Below, piece after piece: positions 34,433-42,870 of a DNA stretch of 64,000 nt. A program made the translations under genes and the position numbers. The stretch lies in NCBI GenBank assembly GCA_002682825.1, contig NOKP01000003.1, forward strand, positions 1,798,001 through 1,862,000, read 5' to 3'. The notes under the pieces were generated by a model. The model saw nothing but the letters and a program-made list of their open reading frames with translations, searched no databases and was not told the origin of the DNA. Every line of letters begins with the position of its first letter. Positions within the stretch are counted from its first letter, which is position 1. Source of the stretch: Neonectria sp. B-13 (lineage: Eukaryota > Ascomycota > Sordariomycetes > Hypocreales > Nectriaceae).

Positions 34433-35911
34433 ATGGAGGAAGAGGAAGAGCATGTAGTTCCCCTATACATCCCCTGCACTCCCTATGCGACCGCCTACGC
34501 CTCTTCCTGGACCATCCCCGAGAGCGGCCTGCTCACGAATGAAGAAGTTGAGCTCCTCAGAAACGTTAACTGCTCGTACCTCTCAGCTGGACGCGCTCCC
34601 ACTCTCCTTGCTCTGAAACAGCACGCCCACTCTCTCACCAACCTCATCCGGAAGCTCGCACCGTCGACAAGAGGTGCCGCAGTAGGAGAGAAGGACAGGG
34701 ACGAGTGTGACCTGGGCTTCTGGGAGAACGACGCCTTTGACTGGCTCAACAAGCTCGACGAGCCTTACGACAACGATGACGAGTCGCATCACGTTCCACT
34801 CTGGGCCATTGCCAACATTGTACAAGCCGATTCGACTGACAAAGACCCGCAACATCACTGCCCTTTGGCTGAAGTGCAAGACTCTGGCCCCTGGGCAAAG
34901 AAGGACGGCATCCGGCGGCCATACCAGACGCACCACACTCTGGCAATGCACGCCAACGAATGCCTCGAGATTCTCGATCACGAGTACAGCTCTACCGGCG
35001 GCCTCATGTCGATGCTTCCAACGGAAAAGGAGCACGACACGGACCAGCTCGCAGGCGCACGCAACTCCCTTCTGGGCCAGTGGCTGCTACACCACCAGCA
35101 TCTCGTCGCCCGCATGCACGAGCTCGAGATCGACTATGCCAACGCTCTCGACGTTCTAGCTGGCGAGGCCATTGTTCCCAACCAGATTCTCCGCCGTGCT
35201 GGGCCAGACGGCGTGTCCAAGGGCCGGGAAGTTGCATACCCCCAGGATCGCTACGTCCTCATCAACGCGGGGGACGACGTCACGTCGTTCCTACATCGCA
35301 AGCTCGACCAGGCCGAGGCGCAGGTCGGGCAGAAGCAAAAGATCTGGAAGAACGCCGGTGTGAGCGGCGAGCGTATGTGGATGAAGAAACGCGGCGGTGA
35401 ATGGTACACCCGCGGGATCATCCCCATCGATATGCTCACTCGCTTCTACCGTATTGCGGGTAAAGGCCACGATTCGCCTATCTTCGTTCTGCCGGCGATC
35501 GAGCAGCACCCAGGGGTTGGGCACACGCGGACCATCGAGAAGCGACCGACCGTGGTGTCCGTCGTGACGCCGATGTTCCCCAAGCGCGTGTCCGAGTGGG
35601 AGCAGCAGTTCCAGAAGAAGCTCGCTCAGGCGAAGGAGACGGAGGTGGCCAACCGGCAGCTGGAGCGAGAGAGAATTGAGATGGACGATGTCATGGCCGT
35701 CAAGAACGCGGAGCTGCGCCGGAATAAGGAGGATCTCACTTTCTACGAAGCCAACTTGGCTGAGGGAGATGCAGGGACCTATCGGGGTATGGTGAGACAG
35801 CTCCGGGTGTTGAAGGGAAAGATGGAGGAGCTCAGCGTTGGTCTTCCGGTCGAGTACCGGCACTTGTTGGAACTAGACGAGGGAGTGGATGAGGAGCTGG
35901 ATGAACTATAG
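34433..35911 (+). CDS. Uncharacterised protein with C-terminal coiled coil
   Basis: Single exon of 492 residues. I do not recognise a family. The N-terminus is acidic (MEEEEEH). The middle has His-rich and aromatic stretches and a WENDAFDWLNKLDEP block; there is no signal peptide or membrane helix. Residues about 390-475 are heptad-like and charged (the RVSEWEQQFQKKLAQAKE region onward), fitting a coiled coil, and the tail is acidic. Codon use is strongly C/G-ending, like the real neighbours, which supports a true, expressed, probably cytosolic or nuclear protein. No operon-like or paired neighbour suggests a role. Confidence 0.72.
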   Translation: MEEEEEHVVPLYIPCTPYATAYASSWTIPESGLLTNEEVELLRNVNCSYLSAGRAPTLLALKQHAHSLTNLIRKLAPSTRGAAVGEKDRDECDLGFWENDAFDWLNKLDEPYDNDDESHHVPLWAIANIVQADSTDKDPQHHCPLAEVQDSGPWAKKDGIRRPYQTHHTLAMHANECLEILDHEYSSTGGLMSMLPTEKEHDTDQLAGARNSLLGQWLLHHQHLVARMHELEIDYANALDVLAGEAIVPNQILRRAGPDGVSKGREVAYPQDRYVLINAGDDVTSFLHRKLDQAEAQVGQKQKIWKNAGVSGERMWMKKRGGEWYTRGIIPIDMLTRFYRIAGKGHDSPIFVLPAIEQHPGVGHTRTIEKRPTVVSVVTPMFPKRVSEWEQQFQKKLAQAKETEVANRQLERERIEMDDVMAVKNAELRRNKEDLTFYEANLAEGDAGTYRGMVRQLRVLKGKMEELSVGLPVEYRHLLELDEGVDEELDEL

Positions 35912-36369
35912 TTAGAGGAGGAGTTGTGGGCGAACTTGCGGGAGACGCTGTCGTCTGTGGTTTGTTGAGTCTACGTTTTCTGTCAGCCAGAGTAAAGGGG
36001 GTCAGTTGGCTTTCATTACGGAGAAATCTCGACATGATGGGCGTCATCTATTGAAGCATTGTCCGAGAAGAGGTTGAATCATGAGAGTTGACTGCTACGT
36101 TCACTTTTCAAACAAGAAAGCACGTTTAACAACCTCAGCTTGGACGGTTCGATCAACTTGAAATAAAAGATAAACAATTCCTTGCTTCTGCGTGTGAGAA
36201 CACAGAGATGCCATCTCTAGACGTTGAGCACTCGGATCCTCTCAGTGCATATTTACTGTAATCGCATACCCTCGGCCGCATACAGGCATAGGCATGTCGT
36301 CACGGAGCATACTCCACGACTTCAACGCAACACCAATCAAAGCAACGGCAATGGTCACGATCTCGGGAC
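35912..36369. other. Intergenic region
   Basis: About 460 bp of spacer between two co-oriented genes. Nothing notable. Confidence 0.5.
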
Positions 36370-37542
36370 ATGCTCAAGATGCTGCTCCCGAGGCGATGCA
36401 GTCTAAGAGGCAAACTGCCTATCTCCGCGGTCGGCTTTAGCCTTCGTCGGCCCTTGCATCTGGCGCCCCCTTTTCTCCTCGATGACTATGTCCCCCGGTA
36501 CATGACGCTGAGTTCCCGCGATGCCGCCAAGAAACGCTCATCAGCCTACTCTCACCTGCGCAAATGTAACCTGTGCCCGCGCGAATGCGGCGTCAACCGA
36601 TACGAGACCACTGGCATGTGCCTCATCGGGGATAAGGCCAAGGTCAATGTGATAGCTCCCCACTTTGGCGAAGGTCGGTCTACTTGCTTCTTTGTCCCTT
36701 GCGTCAAGAGGGTTTGACTCGTGGTGCAGCACTGACTGACTGGCGGGCTTCTACCAGAACCTTGCATCCAGGGACATCATGGCAGCGGCGCCGTCTTCAT
36801 GAGCGGGTGTAACCTGCGCTGTGTCTTCTGCCAGAACTTCGACATCTCCCACCAGCGCAACGGCATGGACTTGACGCCGGAGGAGCTGGGGGACTGGTAC
36901 ATCAAGTTGCAGGAGGTGGGTAACGTCCACAACATCAACATCGTCACGCCGGAGCATGTGGTCCCGCAGGTGGCTTTGAGCATCCTGCATGCGAGGGACC
37001 ACGGGCTGAGGATACCCATCGTCTACAATACGTCAAGCTTTGATTCCCCTGCGTCTCTGGTCCTGATGGATGGCTTGGTGGACATCTACCTGGCTGACTT
37101 CAAGGTGTGGGAGTCTAACACGTCTAAGCGGCTGCTCAAAGCCGACGACTACGCCGCCACTGCCAGGGAGAGCGTCAAAGCCATGCACGCCCAAGTCGGC
37201 GACCTGTGCTTCACCGGCGACGGCATCGCCAAGAAGGGTTTGCTGGTGCGACACCTGGTCATGCCCGGTAAGGAGGCGGAAGGGGCTGAAATCATGAAGT
37301 TCCTGGCCAACGACGTCTCAACCGACTGTTTCGTCAACATCATGGAGCAGTACCACCCGGATGCCCATGTTGGCAAGAAGAGGCGAGGCAAGGCCAAGGA
37401 CGGTGAACCTGAGGAAGTGCGATATGCCGACCTCGATCGCGCCGTCACCGACAATGAGGTCTTGTCGATCCGAAAGGCTGCCATTGATGCTGGGCTCTGG
37501 CGGTTCAACGATCCACCCAAGCACGACGGATTTTCTATCTGA
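36370..37542 (+). CDS. Radical SAM protein of the PflX / PFL-activase-like family
   Basis: Two exons, 36370-36673 and 36758-37542, giving 362 residues. The junction restores HFGEEPCIQGHHGSGAVF. An N-terminal Cys motif (CNLCPRECGVNR, with a further Cys in TTGMC) precedes the radical SAM cluster motif CNLRCVFC (CxxxCxxC), which binds the [4Fe-4S] cluster and S-adenosylmethionine. This layout matches the bacterial PflX group (COG1313), related to pyruvate formate-lyase activating enzyme; its substrate is unknown. The 5' end encodes a basic, Leu-rich stretch that could be a mitochondrial presequence, which would suit an Fe-S enzyme. The first ATG is used; a second in-frame ATG lies three codons later and another near residue 45. 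No glycyl-radical enzyme partner is visible nearby. Confidence 0.87.
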
Positions 37543-38004
37543 GGAAAGGCTTCGGATTTGCCTCTTGGGGCACATGGGAGAAATCCAACCGTGCGTGTCA
37601 ATCACCAAGCCCCTTGGCGCTTTCCAACGCCACTTTTCCCACGTCCCATTGAGTTGCTTTGAAGCAGCCCCGGTGACCAAGCCTGTTCCAGGCTCAGGGC
37701 CATTCCCAAGCATACTTTCCGGCCGCTCAACTGAACAATACCAAGTGCTACGTCCTCCCCTATTCAAGCCTGCCTGTGGCAAAAGAGCACGGATCACACC
37801 TGCGTCAGGAACAACCTGTTGGTGGCACTCTAGCAAGGAGTCCCAAGCAACCGACCAAGCTATGCGTTCGGAAGTCGGCGGTACGCTTCGTGAGAGTACA
37901 TTCCGAAAGCAAAGCTATAGGCCCCGGCCCAAGTATAGAAGCTGCCACGATGGTCTTTGTCAGTGGTAGAAGGTGCTGCTCTCGTCGAGGCATATTTACC
38001 AGAT
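37543..38004. other. Intergenic region
   Basis: About 460 bp. ORFs present here are continuations or shadows; no separate gene. Confidence 0.5.
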
Positions 38005-39039
38005 ATGTCAACGTCTGGTCCTCCTGAACCATCATCAAGTCGACAAGAAAAAGTTAACAAAACATTACATATACCAAACATGGAACCCATCTTCCCAACA
38101 CTCCATAACACAGCACATCTTCTACCCATGGATGCAAGGATTACACCACCCCCAGAAAAGATGGAAGTCACATATCCCACAGCCCTGAGCTGTGCTCCTC
38201 CATCAGAATCATCCGAGACTGTCTCAGAGACCATACAGTCGTCGGATGGGGCTGCTACATCCAGCCCCTTGGCCACGAAGCGTCACCGAAAACGCCCGTC
38301 CGTCTCCAGAAGCCGCTCAGACACTACACAGGACCCGACTCCAAACAACAACCCCGTCTTCTCGCCGCGTCCTTATGAGAACCTGTATACGGAGCGGGCA
38401 TACCTTTCTGCCTCGCTTCAGCTACAGGCAACTAGAGCAGCGGACCTCATGAGACAATACTCCCTGGCAGATGCCCAGCATCAGAGCCTTGGGGCGGGCA
38501 AGGAGCGCCGCCGCCTGCGAAAATATCTCGGCCTCCTGAGGTCCAAGATCAACCAGGCGGTCGAGCAGGAAAGGGCAATCTTCGTTCGGCTCAGCGAGCT
38601 GTATGTCGAGCTCCAGAGCCGTGAGAACTGGGCACGGGCTGATTGCTACGGTCCAAGCTTCGTGGGTAGCTCTATCCCGGAGACGCCTTCGGTGTACAGC
38701 GCCATGTCGCCCATCTCCTGCGGCATGCCGTCGCCAACTACGCCTCTCAATGCCACCTCTGCAGATTTTGTCCCGCATGGCTACTTTGAAGATTACCAAC
38801 AGCCCTCGGATCAGTGGTGTCAGCAGGAGCTCTCAGATACCGGAAGGACCCTGGACACGGTGATAGAGGAGCGCGAGGAGCAGGTGTATAACCATGAGAT
38901 GAGCCGCGAGTACATCGATGGTGAGGTGGTCCAGAAGACGGATGACGCGGATTATGATTCAATGCCGTGGTTTGATGCTGGCCTCAGGGCTAGGCGGCTC
39001 AGTCTTCCATGCATCCCGACCGCGTGGCCGGAGACGTGA
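38005..39039 (+). CDS. Uncharacterised Ser/Pro-rich protein with a central helical segment
   Basis: Single exon of 344 residues from the ATG at 38005; the frame is open 16 codons further upstream but without an ATG. The N-terminal 110 residues are Ser/Thr/Pro-rich with a basic KRHRKRPSVSRSRS patch that could be a nuclear localisation signal. Residues about 130-215 are helical (YTERAYLSASLQLQ onward, then KERRRLRKYLGLLRSKINQAVEQE), possibly a coiled coil. The remainder is acidic and low in structure. No family recognised, and it could be a lineage-restricted fungal protein. It is convergent with the NECAP gene 278 bp away. Confidence 0.6.
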   Translation: MSTSGPPEPSSSRQEKVNKTLHIPNMEPIFPTLHNTAHLLPMDARITPPPEKMEVTYPTALSCAPPSESSETVSETIQSSDGAATSSPLATKRHRKRPSVSRSRSDTTQDPTPNNNPVFSPRPYENLYTERAYLSASLQLQATRAADLMRQYSLADAQHQSLGAGKERRRLRKYLGLLRSKINQAVEQERAIFVRLSELYVELQSRENWARADCYGPSFVGSSIPETPSVYSAMSPISCGMPSPTTPLNATSADFVPHGYFEDYQQPSDQWCQQELSDTGRTLDTVIEEREEQVYNHEMSREYIDGEVVQKTDDADYDSMPWFDAGLRARRLSLPCIPTAWPET

Positions 39040-39316
39040 GTAACTTTTGTACGTCCAGATTGCATAGCCGAAGACACGGGTAAAAATGAAACACAAAGAC
39101 TGTACGGGCCCAGCATTTGTAATGAACTAACATAGCTGCTTTTGCTGGGGGAATGCAATCAATTATAGGTATCAAAACTCGAGAAATCATTACCATCATT
39201 ATTTTATGTCATTATTAACGTGGTGTCAACCCCCGAATCCAGCCGTCGGGTGATCCAAGATGTTTTGTATATGTACGCTGCAGCCATCTTGGCTGGATGT
39301 TATGAACTGCTTTATT

Positions 39317-40090
39317 CTACGCGAACTCCCCAAATTGACCATCGTCAAATCCTAGCTCCTTAGCCGACTGCTGCTGCTTCTTGACAACCTGGGCGCTGGG
39401 TGGTGGTGGCAACGAGAAGCCACCGCCAGAGGGCCCAGGCGGTGGGGGAGGTAACGCAAACGGCTGCAGGTTGCCAGTGCCCGAGGCAGAGGCAGAGCTT
39501 GACGAGGCGGGCTGGGCCTTGCGGCGGCCGAACTTGGAGCCGCCGAAGCTGACGGTGATGGTCTCGCCCTCCTTGAGGCTGTAGTCGCGCTTGTCATCCT
39601 CCTCCTTCTCCGAGTCAAGCTTGCTCGGCGCACCCTCCCAGCCAAGGGCCTTGCGGGCCTCCTGTAGGGCAATGGACAGGTCGAAGGCTTCGCTGCGCTC
39701 CTCGAAGCCGATGCCGAGAGTGGCGCGGCGGCCCTGGGGATCCCGCACGGTCAGGGCAAAGAAGCGGCTGCTGTCGAGGACGGGCTCGACGATGGCGGGG
39801 GCGGTGTAGGGGGCGGCGGCGAAGAGCTGGCCGTTGGAGGAGTCTTCGAGGACGGCGTCGACCTTGAGCTTGGTGTCGGCGTCGGCGGATTCGTAGGCGG
39901 TCTCGACGATGCGCAGGCGGGCAGTGAAGATGTGGCGCTTGGGGTCGGCAGTCCAGCCGGCGGCGTTGTGGCCCTTTGTGGAGGCCAGGGGCGGAATGTT
40001 GTAGACGTGGACGGCGTTGGCGATGAAGAGGACACGCTGGATGGCGTCGTTGGGGAGGGGGGTGCCTGTGGCGGGGTCGAGGAGCTCCAT
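39317..40090 (-). CDS. NECAP-like endocytosis protein (adaptin-ear-binding coat-associated, DUF1681)
   Basis: Single exon of 257 residues from the ATG at 40090. The PHear domain covers about residues 10-180, with the hallmark blocks QRVLFIANAVHVYNIPP, AGWTADPKRHIFTARLR and FFALTVRDPQGRRATLGIGF. A Pro/Gly/Ser-rich C-terminal tail follows and ends in FDDGQFGEFA, which may serve as an AP-2 or clathrin-adaptor binding peptide. NECAPs act at clathrin-coated pits, controlling AP-2 activity. The frame is open for 82 more codons upstream (to 40336), but that part is Thr/Pro-rich, and homologues start near MELLDPATGTPLP, so the internal ATG was preferred. Confidence 0.9.
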   Translation of the reverse strand: MELLDPATGTPLPNDAIQRVLFIANAVHVYNIPPLASTKGHNAAGWTADPKRHIFTARLRIVETAYESADADTKLKVDAVLEDSSNGQLFAAAPYTAPAIVEPVLDSSRFFALTVRDPQGRRATLGIGFEERSEAFDLSIALQEARKALGWEGAPSKLDSEKEEDDKRDYSLKEGETITVSFGGSKFGRRKAQPASSSSASASGTGNLQPFALPPPPPGPSGGGFSLPPPPSAQVVKKQQQSAKELGFDDGQFGEFA

Positions 40091-40982
40091 TGCGGGGGAC
40101 TGCGGAGATGTAATGAGGAGTGAAGGAGGACGATGAACAAGTGTAGGTGCAGATGGTATGCGAGAGGTCGAGGTGGTCGATGTGGTCGTTGTGGTCGGGC
40201 TTGTCGTTACGGTTGGGTTATAGTAGCGATGATGTATGTTGAAGGTATCTAGAAGAGGACGTCGTGGTGGAGGGGCATGGCTCTTGGCGGAGGGGCAGAC
40301 GGAAGCGGAAGGGACAGATGGAAGGAGCGGGGCCACTCAAGGGTCCAAGTTTGGGGGCCATCTTGGCTGGCTTCAGGGTAGCAAAAACAACCAGAAGCGA
40401 CCAGGGTAGCTTGACTGGAGCCTAAGTAGCAAACAAGTGCCCACGGTCCGTCATGATGCGATTCAATAGGGTCAGGGGGGGAGTTTAATAGGTAGTTAGA
40501 GACTACCTAAGTACAGACCATGGGCAAGGACTGAGCCATCTCATTGGTTCTCTTTAACATTCTGTCACATTTCCAGACAGTTGTTCTCACCTCCCCGACT
40601 TCAAACAGGGGAATGAGCTACTTCTAGTAAGATGCTAGCTAATTGTAATCCATTGTCCAACTCTGCACTCCACTGAGGAAGCGAAGACGGAACGTAGTCG
40701 TCAGTGTGAACCGGTAAGCTGTACCTAAAACACATCAACTGGACAGCCGGGTCCTTGCACTGTACTTCTTTCCCCTCCACCCGCTTTTCGGCCCCGCTTC
40801 CAACCCACCGGAACACAGCACGGCGTGACCCCGCCAAAGGTCCCACGACTGACTGACTGACTCACCAACGTAAAAAAACCCCCCTCTACCAAAACAGAAC
40901 CTGGGAATATCATCATCACCAACAACACCCACACTCCGCCACCCGTTCTTCCTTGATTTAGTGTGCACCCTCGCTAGTAGCC
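40091..40982. other. Divergent promoter region between the NECAP and eIF2B-alpha genes
   Basis: About 890 bp shared upstream region of two divergent genes. Thr-codon-rich CT tracts precede the NECAP start, and TC/CA-rich sequence precedes the eIF2B-alpha start. No other gene was found. Confidence 0.5.
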
Positions 40983-42156
40983 ATGGCCACAATCTCTTCA
41001 ACGCGTTAGCAGCCCCTCCCCAATGCCCTGTTCTGGCCAAGCTAACTAACTCTCTTGTAGCTGCCGCCGCTGAGCAACAAGCAGCGCCCTCTCAGCCCAC
41101 TACTTCCGACTTCGAGTTCGTTACCCGCCCTTTGCAACATACCCGCGGCTTACTCTCTAACACTCCGCCTTAGCATCGTCGCCACGTACCGAAGCCTTCT
41201 TGCCGACGACCCCCACCTCACAAAGCCCGTCGCTGCCATCGAATCCCTCATCGCCCTCCTCGGCTCCACGCCCTCCACCACCGTCTTCGAGACGCTCGAC
41301 ACCGTCAAGGTCCAGTCCGACCGCCTCAAGGCCTCCGTCACAAACCCCGTGCCGCTCTCCGCCGGCACCGACCTCTTCTTGCAGTACCTCGTCTCCTCGC
41401 TCCGCCAGCAGGACGGCAGCTTCGACGCCGTGCAGAAGCACCTTCTCGCCAACGGCCGCCTGTTCGCCGCCCGCGCCAACGCTGCCCGCGATGGCATCGC
41501 CGACTCCGGCTGGCGCTTCATCCGCGAGGGCCAGTGCATTCTGACCCACGGCGCCTCCCGCTCCGTCATCGGCATCCTCGAGCGCGCTGTCCAGAACATC
41601 GGTGCTGCGAAGTTCAAGGTCATCTATGTTCGCGAGGAGACCCGCATCGAGGAGAGCGACCGCGTCGTCCGCGAACTCCGTGACAAGGGCATCCCCGTTG
41701 CCGAGATCGCCGAAGCCTCTGTCGCCTACGTCATGGGCCTCTTGCGCCAGGTCAACATGGTCATCGTCGGCGCCGAGGCTGTTACCTCTAACGGCGGTAT
41801 CATCTCCCGAATGGGCACCCTACAGATCGCGAAGCTGGCCTCCGAGGCTAAGGTGCCCTTCTACGTTGCTGTTGAGACCCACAAGTTTGCCCGCAAGTTC
41901 GTCATGGACCAGCGTGATATTGGCTTCAAGCAGGATATCCTTGACTTTTCCGTTGATTCTAAGAGCAAACAGCCTTCCGATGCTGTTGACTTTACTGTAT
42001 GTTCTCCCACTAACCCCTTTTCAATGACAAGCTAGCTGACAGCACTACTCACAGCCTCCGGACTACATCTCCAAACTCATCACTGAGAACGGTATCAAGC
42101 TGCCCGGCTACGTCTTCGAACAGCTCCTCGACATCTACGGTAGTCTGAACGGTTGA
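40983..42156 (+). CDS. GCN3: Translation initiation factor eIF2B subunit alpha (Gcn3)
   Basis: Four exons: 40983-41004, 41061-41115, 41174-41996 and 42055-42156, giving 333 residues. The second and third junctions are fixed by phase and by the family start DFDIVATYRSLLADD; the second donor is GTTCGT. The protein has an N-terminal helical region and the C-terminal Rossmann-like IF-2B fold (ILTHGASRSV, ESDRVVRELRDKGIPV, VIVGAEAVTSNGGIISRMGT, FYVAVETHKFAR). eIF2B recycles eIF2-GDP in the cytosol; the alpha subunit is the regulatory one that senses phosphorylated eIF2 in the integrated stress/general control response. Length is close to that of yeast Gcn3. The first exon of 22 nt is short but its splice signals are sound. 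Confidence 0.93.
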
Positions 42157-42870
42157 GTGGCCTCTGCCCTACAAACATAGCGCCGCGCCCATCTGCGTGC
42201 TGAGGGCCTCGTGACGTGAGCTCCGATGGTCCCTGAGCCCGCCCAGGATGGTTCGTCACGGCTTTTGGACCCATCACCTCACGTTGAGTCGACACTGGCA
42301 CAGAAACCATCATACCCAAGAGAACATGCTGCGTCGCGAGAAAGAGACATTCGAACTCCGAAAGGCAGGGCTCCTAAAGAAGCCAGGATATGAAGTCACA
42401 AGCGAGTCTTGTGAAGGGCAAGGGGCTTGATGGAGGTGGAACAACGCGACACCAGGGGGACTTAACTAATCCAAGAACATGTGTTCGCCACCCTTACATT
42501 AGAAGCCCACGGATATCAAAACACGGAGAGTCACCAAAGTAGAAGCTGGAGAATTTTTCGATAGCCAAGGACTGAAATTGGGTTCAAGGACCCAGCTTTT
42601 GCTAGCCTGAACAAATTAACTCTGCTTCCTACATCTTCCAAGATGGCCCAAAATCGTTTACCTGACACCATCTTAACTCAGTAGTCAAAATACTCAAAAC
42701 AAACCTCGTGAACCGAGAACCACTGCTTTTGGCGTCGAAACCCCTCAGTCAACCTAGTCCCCAAGCCAAATCGCCCGTCGACCTAATGCCAATATCACAC
42801 ATCACGCCTTTGTTGCCGGTCGAACGAGACAACCGGAAGAACAGTAACCCCTTAACACAAGTCCCGGACC
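42157..42870. other. Convergent intergenic region
   Basis: About 710 bp between the 3' ends of GCN3 and egt1. Nothing beyond short chance ORFs. Confidence 0.55.
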
